Source: Wansuia hejianensis (lineage in GTDB: Bacteria > Bacillota > Clostridia > Lachnospirales > Lachnospiraceae). Taken from it: DNA of 64,000 bases. The notes beneath the pieces are model-generated. The model had not been told where the DNA came from, searched no databases, and saw only the letters and a list, made by a program, of their open reading frames with translations. This document shows positions 16,489 to 25,185 of this stretch, one piece after another. The stretch lies in NCBI RefSeq assembly GCF_014337215.1, contig NZ_CP060635.1:1191501-1255500 (forward strand), written 5' to 3'. The position numbers and the translations under genes were made by a program. Position 1 is the stretch's first letter; the number at the start of each line of letters is the position of its first letter.

Positions 16489-17213
16489 GACGCTCCCTCC
16501 TCCGGCTTCTGTCCCTTCACGCCGCCGTACCGTCTGTCTCTCTCATTATATTTTTCAATAGCCTTGGCCAATTCCTTTTTATCAAAAGCAGGCCAGGGAA
16601 CATCCGTAAAGTAGAATTCCGTATACGCCAGCTGCCAGAGCAGGAAATTCGACAACCGCTGCTCCCCGCTGGTGCGGATCAGCAGATCAGGGTCAGGTAT
16701 CCCGGCCGTATCCAGATAGGAGTCAAACGTCTCTTCGCTGACCTTCCCCTCCGGCACCTTCCCCTGACGGGCATCCTCCGCCAGCCGGGTCACCGCCCGG
16801 AGGATCTCATCCCTGCCTCCATAATTCAGGGCGATCTGAAAAAACATTTTGTCGTAATCCCTGGACATATCCTCCAGTTCACAGATGCTTCTCTGTATAT
16901 CCGGCTCCAGCCCCCCCGGATCACCTATGATCTTCACCCGCATCTGGTTCTTCTTCGCACTTCTCTCACAACGCTTCAGATACCTTCGGAATAAGTTCAT
17001 CAATACCTTAATCTCTTCCTGGGATCTCTTCCAGTTCTCCGTGGAAAAGGCATAGACGGTCAGATAGCGGACCCCCATCTCACAGATAGTATTGCACATC
17101 TTCTCCAGATTGTCACAGCCCACTACATGGCCATAGCTTCTGGGCATCCCCTTATTTTTCGCCCAGCGTCCGTTCCCATCCAGTATAATCGCAATATGAT
17201 TTGGTAACTTCAT
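16479..17213 (-). CDS. uppS: Undecaprenyl diphosphate synthase
   Basis: 244 residues, a cis-prenyltransferase that builds the C55 lipid carrier for cell-wall synthesis. Motifs seen: IILDGNGRWAK (catalytic Asp), YAFSTENWKR, ALNYGGRDEI, and DLLIRTSGEQRLSNFLLWQLAYTEFYF. ATG 17213 is preferred over the ATG five codons earlier because that first ATG is part of the AGGAG ribosome binding site serving the second. The isoprenoid units come from the MEP pathway, to which the displaced dxr belongs. Confidence 0.95.
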   Translation of the reverse strand: MKLPNHIAIILDGNGRWAKNKGMPRSYGHVVGCDNLEKMCNTICEMGVRYLTVYAFSTENWKRSQEEIKVLMNLFRRYLKRCERSAKKNQMRVKIIGDPGGLEPDIQRSICELEDMSRDYDKMFFQIALNYGGRDEILRAVTRLAEDARQGKVPEGKVSEETFDSYLDTAGIPDPDLLIRTSGEQRLSNFLLWQLAYTEFYFTDVPWPAFDKKELAKAIEKYNERDRRYGGVKGQKPEEGASCL

Positions 17214-17282
17214 GAAATATCTCCTCATTTCCCGATACGCAAAGAGAGGCTGTTACAATCCCTGCAACAGCCCCCTCAGGCT

Positions 17283-17834
17283 TTATACCGTTAAAATCTC
17301 TTTGGATTTCTCTTCTATTGTCTTATCCACATCTTTGATATATTTGTCCGTCAGCTTCTGGACTTCCTCGCCAAGCTTCTTGATCTCATCCTCAGATACG
17401 TCTTCCTTCTCCAGCTTCTTAAACGCGTCATTGGCATCCCGGCGGATGTTGCGGATCGCAACCTTCGCTGCCTCACCTTTCTTCTTCACATCCTTCACCA
17501 GCTCTTTTCTGCGCTCCTCCGTCAGTTCCGGGAATACCAGGCGGATGACCTTGCCGTCCGTGTTGGGATTAATGCCCAGATCCGACGTCTGGATCGCTTT
17601 TGTGATCTCCTTAATCAATGAAGACTCCCAGGGCTGGATCTGTATCATCCGGGCCTCCGGAACGGTGATATTGGCCACCTGCTGGAGGGAAGTTGCCACC
17701 CCGTAATAATCCACCATGATCCTGTCCAGAACATGAGGATTGGCGCGTCCGGCCCGGATCGTGCCCAGTTCGCTGTTCAGGTTCGCGATGGTTTTCGTCA
17801 TTTTCGTGTCATACATCTGAATTCTCTCGTTCAT
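17283..17834 (-). CDS. frr: Ribosome recycling factor
   Basis: 183 residues, the standard length. Splits the post-termination ribosome together with EF-G. Typical stretches are IRAGRANPHVLDRIMVDYYG near the N-terminus, PWESSLIKEITKAIQTSDLGINP in the middle, and RLVFPELTEERRKELVKDVKKKGE, with a long coiled C-terminus. AAGGAGG precedes the ATG. Lies between pyrH and uppS as in most bacteria. Confidence 0.97.
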   Translation of the reverse strand: MNERIQMYDTKMTKTIANLNSELGTIRAGRANPHVLDRIMVDYYGVATSLQQVANITVPEARMIQIQPWESSLIKEITKAIQTSDLGINPNTDGKVIRLVFPELTEERRKELVKDVKKKGEAAKVAIRNIRRDANDAFKKLEKEDVSEDEIKKLGEEVQKLTDKYIKDVDKTIEEKSKEILTV

Positions 17835-17882
17835 TGCTGTAAAATCCTCCTTATACGCTCTCCCTTAATCTGCCTCTGTATA

Positions 17883-18581
17883 TTATTCTACCGTTACCCT
17901 GGTTCCTGTGATGATGCCATGTGCGGCATTCACAATGCTGTCCTTCTCATTCAGCCCGAAGACGATCATTGGCATCTTGTTCTCCATGCACATGATGGAA
18001 GCTGTCAGATCCACAACCTTCAGCTGCCTGTCGATGACTTCCTGTATGGATACCTCCGGATATTTCCTGGCATCAGGATGATCCTTCGGATCACAGTCAT
18101 AGACTCCGTCCACAGCCTTCGCCAGCAGAATCGTGTCAGCCTCGATCTCTATGGCCCGAAGAACGGTGCTGGTATCTGTTGAAAAATACGGATGACCGGT
18201 ACCACCCGCGAAAAACACCACCATATTATGAGCGAAATATTTATTCGTGCGGTCCTTTGAAAACATCTTCGTGAATTCCCCGCACGCGAAAGGAGTCAGA
18301 ATCGATGTCATCATCCCCTGTGAACGGAATATCTCTGACACATAGATACAGTTCATGACCGTCGCCAGCATTCCGATCTGGTCCGCCTTTGTGCGGTCAA
18401 TATTCTTGCTCGTTCTGCCTCTCCAGAAATTGCCGCCGCCGATAACAATTCCGATCTGGATACCCTCATCCACCAGAGTCTTCACCTGCTTCGCCACTTC
18501 TGTCACAACAGCTTCATCGAATCCGGTCTTTTTCTCTCCCGCCAGCGCTTCACCGCTCAGTTTTAATAATACTCTTTTCAT
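17883..18581 (-). CDS. pyrH: Uridylate kinase
   Basis: 232 residues, an amino-acid-kinase-fold enzyme phosphorylating UMP to UDP. Sequence blocks: LLKLSGEALAG at the N-terminus, VIGGGNFWRGR (nucleotide loop), MGMLATVMNC-like segment, FFAGGTGHPYFSTDT and DGVYDCDPKDHPDARKY. ATG 18581 is chosen because GAGGAA lies 7 bp ahead of it; the ATG at 18599, six codons upstream, has no such site. First gene of the frr-uppS-cdsA-rseP cluster in this window. Confidence 0.96.
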   Translation of the reverse strand: MKRVLLKLSGEALAGEKKTGFDEAVVTEVAKQVKTLVDEGIQIGIVIGGGNFWRGRTSKNIDRTKADQIGMLATVMNCIYVSEIFRSQGMMTSILTPFACGEFTKMFSKDRTNKYFAHNMVVFFAGGTGHPYFSTDTSTVLRAIEIEADTILLAKAVDGVYDCDPKDHPDARKYPEVSIQEVIDRQLKVVDLTASIMCMENKMPMIVFGLNEKDSIVNAAHGIITGTRVTVE

Positions 18582-18698
18582 CGGGCTTTCCTCACTCATG
18601 TTTATTCTATTACGTATCAGTCAGCATCTGCGCATTCGCACTGCTTACGTGAACAGTATATCATATTTTGCTGGAAATGTAAGGGGGATTTTGCAATT

Positions 18699-19142
18699 TC
18701 ACAGGTCCTTCACCATTTGCCCGTAATTGATAAAATGATACCCCATTCTCTCATAGAGGCGGGCCGCCGCCTGGTTGCTGTCCGTCACTTCCAGCCGAAA
18801 ACGCCTAACCTCAGGATACTCTTTTTCCATCCACTGCAGGAACTCCGTTCCATAGCCCTTTCCTCTGGCTTCCGGTGAAAAATAGATTTCCTCTAGCATC
18901 ATATTCACACCGCCCACCTCGCAGGCAAAATATTTGCTCAGATAAGCAAATCCCACAATTCCGGACTCATCCTCCAGCGCAAAGCCCTCCAGCAGAGTGC
19001 CGTCCTCCACCGCCGCGTGAAAGCTCCGTCTCACATTCTCAATCGGAACCGGATGATCCACCGCATCGCTCTGATAAAATCCGTATACCATAGGAACAAT
19101 CACTGCTTCATCATCGGGCGTCATTTTCCTTATTGTTAACAT
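18699..19142 (-). CDS. GNAT-family acetyltransferase
   Basis: 147 residues. One GNAT domain: an N-terminal MLTIRKMTPDDEAVI, central strands (IVGFAYLSKYFACE), the acetyl-CoA loop EARGKGYGTEFLQWM, and the closing DSNQAAARLYERMGYHF. ATG 19142 follows AAGGAG; the frame extends upstream without a ribosome site. The substrate cannot be inferred. It sits alone between lysC and pyrH. Confidence 0.85.
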   Translation of the reverse strand: MLTIRKMTPDDEAVIVPMVYGFYQSDAVDHPVPIENVRRSFHAAVEDGTLLEGFALEDESGIVGFAYLSKYFACEVGGVNMMLEEIYFSPEARGKGYGTEFLQWMEKEYPEVRRFRLEVTDSNQAAARLYERMGYHFINYGQMVKDL

Positions 19143-19220
19143 GATTAATCTCCTTAATACTACGTTTTGAATTTGACGGATACGCTGGTATCCATTCAGC
19201 CTGACCCGCAAACAGAAAAC

Positions 19221-19276
19221 CGGCGGCACCCCGGCAGTCTTCCATCCGATCCGGACAGACTGCCGGGTTACCGCCG
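19221..19276 (-). terminator. Intrinsic terminator of lysC
   Basis: 19-base arms (19221-19239 and 19258-19276) pair with two mismatches; on the minus strand a short T-run follows. It lies about 30 bp beyond the lysC stop. Confidence 0.75.
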
Positions 19277-19306
19277 ATTTTCGTCCGGGTATCCTGCACC
19301 CGCCGG

Positions 19307-20629
19307 TTATATCTGTGCAGTCACAAAGATATCGTAAATTGCCTGTATCGCTGTCTCAAAATCACGGTTTTCCACGCCGATAATGATATTCAGTTCTGAG
19401 GAACCCTGGTCGATCATCTTGACGTTCACATGGGCGTGGGCCAGCGCTGAGAAGATTCTCCCGGCAGTACCTCGGGTGCGGCGCATTCCTCTTCCCACCA
19501 CTGCAATCAGAGCCAGATCGGATTCCAGCTCAATCAGATCCGGCTGTACGGCCCGGTGCAGGCCAGCAATTACCTGCTGCTCCTTCGATTCAAACTCGCT
19601 CTGATGCACATAGACTGTAAAAGTATCGATTCCGGAGGGCGTATGCTCGAAAGAAAGCCCATTCTCCTCAAATACCTGCAGAACCTTTCTCCCAAACCCG
19701 ATCTCTGAATTCATCATGGCTTTCTCGATGGTTATAGAGGCAAAGCCCTTCTTGCCGCCAATGCCGGTGATGGTATATTTGGGCTTGTTGCAGGTGCTCT
19801 CTACAATCATCGTTCCCGGATCCTCCGGACGGTTGGTATTCCTCACATTGATCGGAATCCCTTCCCGCCGCAGCGGGAAAATAGCATCCTCGTGAAGGAC
19901 AGTCGCTCCCATATAGGAAAGCTCTCTCATTTCACGGTATGTGATTGTGGATATAGTCGCTGGATCTTTTACGATTCTGGGATCTGTCACCAGGAATCCG
20001 GATACATCTGTCCAATTCTCATAGAGATCCGCATGGACAGCTTTCGCCACCAGCGAACCCGTAATGTCGGAACCACCCCTGGAAAAAGTCTTCACGCTTC
20101 CATCCGGCTTCGCCCCGTAAAAGCCCGGGATCACCGCCTGTTGAAGCCCCTCCAGACGCTTTGACATCACCTCATCTGTCTTCTCCGCGTCAAAATTGCC
20201 ATCCTCGTCAAAACAGATGACCTCTGCCGCATCCACGAATTCAAATCCCAGATACTCCGCCATGACAATGCCGTTCAGATATTCGCCGCGGGACGCCGCA
20301 TAGTTCTCCCCGGCCTTATTTTGAAAGTTCTTCGCAATCTCTTCAAACTGCTCATCCATGGAAAGATTTAAGGATAAACCTTCAATAATCTCCATATAAC
20401 GCGCTTTGATATTCTCCAAAGCCCCTCTGAAATCTTTCCCTTCCTCTGCCAGACGGTAGCATCCGTACAGCATGTCGGTCACCTTCGTGTCTCCGCCGAA
20501 ACGTTTGCCCGGCGCGGAAGGCACCACATATCTTCTTGCCGCATCGCTGCGGATAATCTTTCCCACTTTCTGAAACTGTTCTGCGCTGGCGAGGGAACTT
20601 CCGCCAAATTTCACCACTTTTTTCATCAT
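19307..20629 (-). CDS. lysC: Aspartate kinase
   Basis: 440 residues. First step of the aspartate family (Lys, Met, Thr, diaminopimelate). N-terminal VVKFGGSSLAS, central TFSRGGSDITGSLVAKAVHADLYENWTDVSG with the substrate residues, then two ACT-type regulatory halves (ITGIGGKKGFASITI and LIAVVGRGMRRTRGTAGRIFSAL). The tandem ACT region implies feedback control by an end-product amino acid. AGGAG precedes ATG 20629. It follows the DapL-like aminotransferase gene by about 100 bp, consistent with a shared lysine/diaminopimelate role. Confidence 0.95.
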   Translation of the reverse strand: MMKKVVKFGGSSLASAEQFQKVGKIIRSDAARRYVVPSAPGKRFGGDTKVTDMLYGCYRLAEEGKDFRGALENIKARYMEIIEGLSLNLSMDEQFEEIAKNFQNKAGENYAASRGEYLNGIVMAEYLGFEFVDAAEVICFDEDGNFDAEKTDEVMSKRLEGLQQAVIPGFYGAKPDGSVKTFSRGGSDITGSLVAKAVHADLYENWTDVSGFLVTDPRIVKDPATISTITYREMRELSYMGATVLHEDAIFPLRREGIPINVRNTNRPEDPGTMIVESTCNKPKYTITGIGGKKGFASITIEKAMMNSEIGFGRKVLQVFEENGLSFEHTPSGIDTFTVYVHQSEFESKEQQVIAGLHRAVQPDLIELESDLALIAVVGRGMRRTRGTAGRIFSALAHAHVNVKMIDQGSSELNIIIGVENRDFETAIQAIYDIFVTAQI

Positions 20630-20725
20630 AAACGCATCTCCTCTTATCTCGCAATCCGTCCCATCAGACAGGTCTGCTACTAATTTATCTCAAAAAAGAA
20701 GCCCCGTCAACCCGAAATATGCGAT

Positions 20726-21895
20726 TTATTGCTGAAAAATCCCACTTTTCCGCATATTTTCAATCGCTTCTCTCATCTCGGCCTCATCCTTAACCAGAGC
20801 GATCCGCACATAACCTTCACCAGAGCCGCCGAAGGCGCTGCCGGGCGTCACCAGGACTCCCGCCCGGGACAGAAGCGTTTTTACAAATTCTTCAGAGGAA
20901 GAGAAGCCGTCAGGAATCTTTGCCCAGACAAACATCGTGGCCGGACATCTGCCGATCTTCCATCCGATTTCTGTACAGCCGTCGCAGAAGCAATCCCTTC
21001 TTCTGCGGTAAGCTTCCCTGGTTGCCTCCACACAAGACTGGTCTCCCGTGATGGCCGCAATCGCAGCTTTTTGAACGGGAAGAAACATCCCATAATCCAT
21101 ATTGGATTTCAGCTTTGCCAGATTAGACACCACCTCCGCATTACCGATGCAGAATCCCACCCGGGCCCCGGCCAGGCCGTAGGTCTTTGAGAGTGAATTG
21201 AATTCCACCCCCACATCCTTAGCGCCCGGATGTGCGAGGAAACTGCCGGCAGGCTCCCGGTCAAAGACCAGCTCACTGTAGGCATTGTCATGCAGCACCA
21301 GAATATCATGCTTTTTGGCAAAAGCGACGCACTCATCATACCACCAGTCTGGCGCCATCGCCGTTGTGGGGTTGTTCGGATAGGAGACGACCATCAGCTT
21401 CGCCCGGTCTGCCACCTCATCGGGTATTTCGCTGAAATCGATCAGATAATCGTTCTCTCTCCGCAGGGGCATCGGATAAAGCTCCGCGCCTGCGATCACA
21501 GGGCCGTCGCCGAACACCGGATAACAGGGGTCCGGCACCAGCACTGTATCTCCTTCATCTATGACCGTCAGCGCGAAATGGGCAAGCCCTTCCTGGGAAC
21601 CCAGAAGTGATACCACTTCCCTGTCCGGATCGATCTCCACGCCGTATCTCCTCCTGTACCAGTCCGCGACCGCCTGATGAAGCTCATCCATGTCTTTAAT
21701 CGCATAGATATAATTCTTCCTGTCGGCGGCGGCCTCAACCAGAGCCTGGATCACCGCATCTGATGGAGGGATATTCGGCGTACCTACGCTCAGATCGATC
21801 ACGCGCTTCCCCTCCTTCTCCATATCCCGCTTCATGTTCAGCAGGACGGTAAATATATTCTCTCCAAAGTGCTTCATTCGTTCTGAAAACCGCAT
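20726..21895 (-). CDS. DapL-like class I/II aminotransferase
   Basis: 389 residues, fold-type I PLP enzyme. YPNNPTTAM and the Schiff-base Lys in FNSLSKTYGLAGARVGF (near 235) are clear. The N-terminus (KHFGENIFTVLLNMKRDMEKEGKRVIDLSVGTPNIPPSD) and overall pattern recall LL-diaminopimelate aminotransferases and related alanine/glutamate-type enzymes. Being next to lysC fits a diaminopimelate role, but the substrate cannot be settled from sequence alone. Its start lies 5 bp behind the DUF5662 gene, so the two are probably cotranscribed. Confidence 0.85.
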   Translation of the reverse strand: MRFSERMKHFGENIFTVLLNMKRDMEKEGKRVIDLSVGTPNIPPSDAVIQALVEAAADRKNYIYAIKDMDELHQAVADWYRRRYGVEIDPDREVVSLLGSQEGLAHFALTVIDEGDTVLVPDPCYPVFGDGPVIAGAELYPMPLRRENDYLIDFSEIPDEVADRAKLMVVSYPNNPTTAMAPDWWYDECVAFAKKHDILVLHDNAYSELVFDREPAGSFLAHPGAKDVGVEFNSLSKTYGLAGARVGFCIGNAEVVSNLAKLKSNMDYGMFLPVQKAAIAAITGDQSCVEATREAYRRRRDCFCDGCTEIGWKIGRCPATMFVWAKIPDGFSSSEEFVKTLLSRAGVLVTPGSAFGGSGEGYVRIALVKDEAEMREAIENMRKSGIFQQ

Positions 21896-21900
21896 TGTAC

Positions 21901-22437
21901 TTAACCTTCCTTTAAAAACGTATCTTTTATATAGCGCAGCGTTTCTTTTTCCCCTTTGCCGGCCAGCATGCCCAGCAGCTGCTCTAACTGCGCCTTTGTC
22001 TGTTCGTGAACGAACCAGAGATGGTCTTTACCCTTCATATAATATTCATAGGGTGCCTGATCCGTATACCCCTTTCCCAGGTACGTCCTGGAAGCGCTGA
22101 TCCGGTCCATGATCATCTCCGCCACATATTTTCTGGGCATCGGCACGCCCTGAATCACTGTATCACAGTTGATCCCATAGTCGATCCAATACTCAAAATG
22201 ATGCTTGTTTCTTCCTTTATGGTGCAGCCAGGACAGGGATACCCCGGTGTCCTCTCTCTCCGCATTGTTTGGGCTTCTCGTCCCCTGCCAGTATTTCCTG
22301 CCCTTGGAAAATTCCGTCCAGGAATATTTCGACAGGTCATGGGTCAGGCCCTGCCAATAAAGGCCAATCCGAAAGCAATAACACATTACACGAAACCTGT
22401 GGCTGGTAATAGTCTTAAAATGCTGCCATCCGTACAT
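21901..22437 (-). CDS. DUF5662-family protein
   Basis: 178 residues. Recognised by GLYWQGLTHDLSKYSWTEF and the His-rich stretch WLHHKGRNKHHFEYWIDYG, typical of this family of unknown function. The conserved His/Asp residues (HDLSKY, HHKGRNKHH) suggest a metal-binding helical domain of HD type, but no activity is known to me. It is 10 bp behind the GlgX-like gene and 5 bp ahead of the aminotransferase. Confidence 0.8.
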   Translation of the reverse strand: MYGWQHFKTITSHRFRVMCYCFRIGLYWQGLTHDLSKYSWTEFSKGRKYWQGTRSPNNAEREDTGVSLSWLHHKGRNKHHFEYWIDYGINCDTVIQGVPMPRKYVAEMIMDRISASRTYLGKGYTDQAPYEYYMKGKDHLWFVHEQTKAQLEQLLGMLAGKGEKETLRYIKDTFLKEG

Positions 22438-22447
22438 GTATCAATTC

Positions 22448-24301
22448 CTACTTTCCAATTAAAATCATCACTGTTCTGGGCGGCACCAGAATACTTTTCT
22501 CATCGGAATCTTTCAACACTTTTTCCTCTCCCTCAGGATAAAAGACCTCATCACGGCTTGTATCCGCTTTCACACTCCACTTCATATCTTTTTTCAGGTT
22601 CGGAAGCGCGAACGTGTATGGTTCCCAATGCAAATTGTAGGCGATATATATGGAATCATCTTCCTTCCCATCAGCTCTCCTGGCATAAGCTCCGCAATAC
22701 ATGACTCCGAGGCTCCGTCCGCTGCTGTCTGCCGGAAATACCCAGGCCCTGCGGCTGTGATAGGACAGATCCGGACAGCCACAGGCTTTATAATCCATCA
22801 GGCGCACAGGCCCTTTTTTGTGAAGGATTGGATGCCCGCGGCGGAATTCTATCGCCTGGCGGACGACCTTTTTCAACTGTTCCCCGTCTTTCGTCCTGCC
22901 CCAGCTCAGCCAGCCTGTCTCGTTGTCCTGGCACCAGGCATTATTATTGCCAGACTGACTGTTGCAAAACTCATCCCCGCCATAGATCAGGGGCGTCCCC
23001 TGGCTGGTGAAGAGCATCAGAAACGCATTATAGAGCTGTTGTCTCCGCAGCTTCCGGACAGACATTTTCTTCGTCGGCCCTTCAACACCGCAGTTCCAGC
23101 TGTAATTATAATTGCTTCCGTCCCGTCCGCCTTCACCGTTCCTTTCATTGTGCTTCTGTTCAAAAGAAACCATATCTGCCATGGTAAATCCGTCCTGATC
23201 GGCAAAATAGTTCACACAGCCAACCGCGTCTCCATTTTTCCTCAGATACCAGGCGGCGCCCTCCAGGCATTCACCGTCCCCCTTCAGAAACCGCCGCATC
23301 ATTCCCTCATATCCCAGATTCAGTTCTGCAAGGTTTCTGTAATACGGAACCTTACCCCCTTCATACAGATGCTCTGCGTCAAAGGAAAGATAGAGCAGCT
23401 TGCTCTTCTTCAGCAAAGCGTCTTCAGCGACCGGGCCGATCCACTGTCCCTGGCCCAGAAGATGAAAACCGTCCACCTGGTAATTCAGCCTCCAGTAATG
23501 CAGAACGTCCAGAACGGCCTGCACCGCCATATCCGCCCCGAAATAAAATTCCAGTATGCATTCTATCCCCGCACCATGGAGAGCGTCTACGAGATCCGCA
23601 AATTCCTGCGTCGGATGTTCCGTCGCGCAGTAATACCTGCGGGGTGCAAAATACAGCCCTCCCGTATACCCCCAGTAGTTTTCCCGGATTCCGGTCTCAG
23701 ACATCTCCCCTATATCCATGATATGCCGGCATTCCCTGCCGTTTCGGGGAACTTTCTCAAACTCATAAACTGGCATCAGCATCAGCGCCGTTATGCCCAG
23801 CTCTTTTAAATAGGGTATTTTTTCCTTAACACCTAAAAAAGTACCTTTATGTTTCACTTTTGATCTGCTCTGTTTTGTGAAGCCGCGGACATGTGTTTTG
23901 TAAATAACACTGTCCTCATATGCGATTTCCAGTGGCCTGGAGGAAGCCCCGGCAGGGCATTCCAGGCTGCATCTGAATTCCTCCCCTCTGTCCGTTTCAT
24001 GGTCCGTAGGCAGAGTCCTGACTTCTCTGGCATAGGGGTCCGGCACCACCTGCTCTCCGATCCGGTAATTATATTCCCACTTCTGTCCGGAAGGAAGCTC
24101 CAAAAGGACAGCGCTCACCTGCCCTGTCCGCTCCGGTTCCGGCAAGGGAATCACCTGCTCCGGTTCTCTGCTGCCATACCTGTATATCAGCAGGTCAGCA
24201 GGTGCCCCGTCCGGAACTGAGACCGCGAAATTATATCCGCTTTGCGTCTTATCCACACCCAGCTGTGTGGGGTTTCCTGTCAATACTTTAAAGTCCGTCA
24301 T
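22448..24301 (-). CDS. GlgX-like GH13 protein with missing catalytic residues
   Basis: 617 residues. N-terminal CBM48-like region, then a full GH13 barrel following the GlgX pattern (QDGFTMADMVSFEQKHNERNGEGGRDG, SWNCGVEGPT, QGTPLIYGGDEFCNSQ.GNNNAWCQDNE). The active site is altered. Region II, usually DGFRFD, reads VDGFHLL (residues 276-282), losing the nucleophile Asp. Region III, usually KLIAEPWD, aligns with KLLYLSFD (301-308), losing the acid/base Glu. Region I DVVYNH is ILEFYF, and the His of region IV is Gln, though its Asp remains. Hydrolysis is therefore unlikely; glycan binding or regulation is possible. ATG 24301 sits behind AAGGAGG. Confidence 0.85.
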   Translation of the reverse strand: MTDFKVLTGNPTQLGVDKTQSGYNFAVSVPDGAPADLLIYRYGSREPEQVIPLPEPERTGQVSAVLLELPSGQKWEYNYRIGEQVVPDPYAREVRTLPTDHETDRGEEFRCSLECPAGASSRPLEIAYEDSVIYKTHVRGFTKQSRSKVKHKGTFLGVKEKIPYLKELGITALMLMPVYEFEKVPRNGRECRHIMDIGEMSETGIRENYWGYTGGLYFAPRRYYCATEHPTQEFADLVDALHGAGIECILEFYFGADMAVQAVLDVLHYWRLNYQVDGFHLLGQGQWIGPVAEDALLKKSKLLYLSFDAEHLYEGGKVPYYRNLAELNLGYEGMMRRFLKGDGECLEGAAWYLRKNGDAVGCVNYFADQDGFTMADMVSFEQKHNERNGEGGRDGSNYNYSWNCGVEGPTKKMSVRKLRRQQLYNAFLMLFTSQGTPLIYGGDEFCNSQSGNNNAWCQDNETGWLSWGRTKDGEQLKKVVRQAIEFRRGHPILHKKGPVRLMDYKACGCPDLSYHSRRAWVFPADSSGRSLGVMYCGAYARRADGKEDDSIYIAYNLHWEPYTFALPNLKKDMKWSVKADTSRDEVFYPEGEEKVLKDSDEKSILVPPRTVMILIGK

Positions 24302-24408
24302 CACCTGCAACTCCGCCTCCTTTTTTTGCAATCAGGTATATCATATCACACTTTGCGGCGGAAAAACAGCCTTTTCCGATACCGCGGCCGGAACAAAGGC
24401 TGATTTCA

Positions 24409-25158
24409 TTACTGCAGATCCAGCTCCACCGGACAATGGTCGGAGCCCATGACAGATGTATGGATTTTCGCGTCTTTCAGACGGTCTCTGAGGCCTTCAG
24501 AGATTAGGAAATAATCAATCCGCCATCCCGCGTTCTTCTCCCTTGCTTTGAAACGGTAGGACCACCAGGAATACTCAACTTTATCCGGATACAAGTAGCG
24601 GTAGGTATCAATAAATCCCGCATTCAGCAGGCATCCAAATTTTTCTCTTTCCTGATCCGAAAATCCGGCGCTCTTGCGGTTAGTTTTCGGATTCTTCAGG
24701 TCAATTTCCTGGTGAGCGACGTTCATATCCCCACAGACGATCACAGGCTTCTGCTCATCCAGCTTCTTCAGATAGCCGCGGAATTCGTCCTCCCACTCCA
24801 TCCGGTAGTCTAACCTGGCAAGGCCTTCTTGGGCATTTGGCGTATACACAGTCACAAGAAAAAAGTCTTTAAATTCCAGCGTAATCACGCGCCCTTCCTG
24901 GTCATGCTTTTCTATTTCCATCCCATACGCTACTGACAGCGGCTTTTCCTTCGTAAAGACAGCCGTGCCGGAATATCCCTTTTTCTCCGCATAATTCCAA
25001 TACTGATGATATCCCTCAAGCTCCAGGCTGATCTGTCCCTCCTGCAGCTTACTCTCCTGTATACAGAAAACATCGGCATCCGCCTCTTCAAAATAATCCA
25101 TAAATCCTTTTGTCACACAGGCGCGCAGGCCGTTGACATTCCATGAAATCAGTTTCAT
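24409..25158 (-). CDS. xth: Exodeoxyribonuclease III / AP endonuclease
   Basis: 249 residues, normal size. Cuts at abasic sites in base-excision repair and degrades 3' ends. Metal and catalytic residues visible: WNVNGLRA at the N-terminus, CIQESKLQ (metal Glu), YTPNAQEG, CGDMNVAHQEIDL (Asp-Asn pair), and the final GSDHCPVEL with the catalytic Asp-His. Starts MKLISWN. Stands alone between the decarboxylase-family gene and the GlgX-like gene. Confidence 0.95.
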   Translation of the reverse strand: MKLISWNVNGLRACVTKGFMDYFEEADADVFCIQESKLQEGQISLELEGYHQYWNYAEKKGYSGTAVFTKEKPLSVAYGMEIEKHDQEGRVITLEFKDFFLVTVYTPNAQEGLARLDYRMEWEDEFRGYLKKLDEQKPVIVCGDMNVAHQEIDLKNPKTNRKSAGFSDQEREKFGCLLNAGFIDTYRYLYPDKVEYSWWSYRFKAREKNAGWRIDYFLISEGLRDRLKDAKIHTSVMGSDHCPVELDLQ

Positions 25159-25185
25159 TCTGTCTCCTTTCTGAATCCGGGCATA

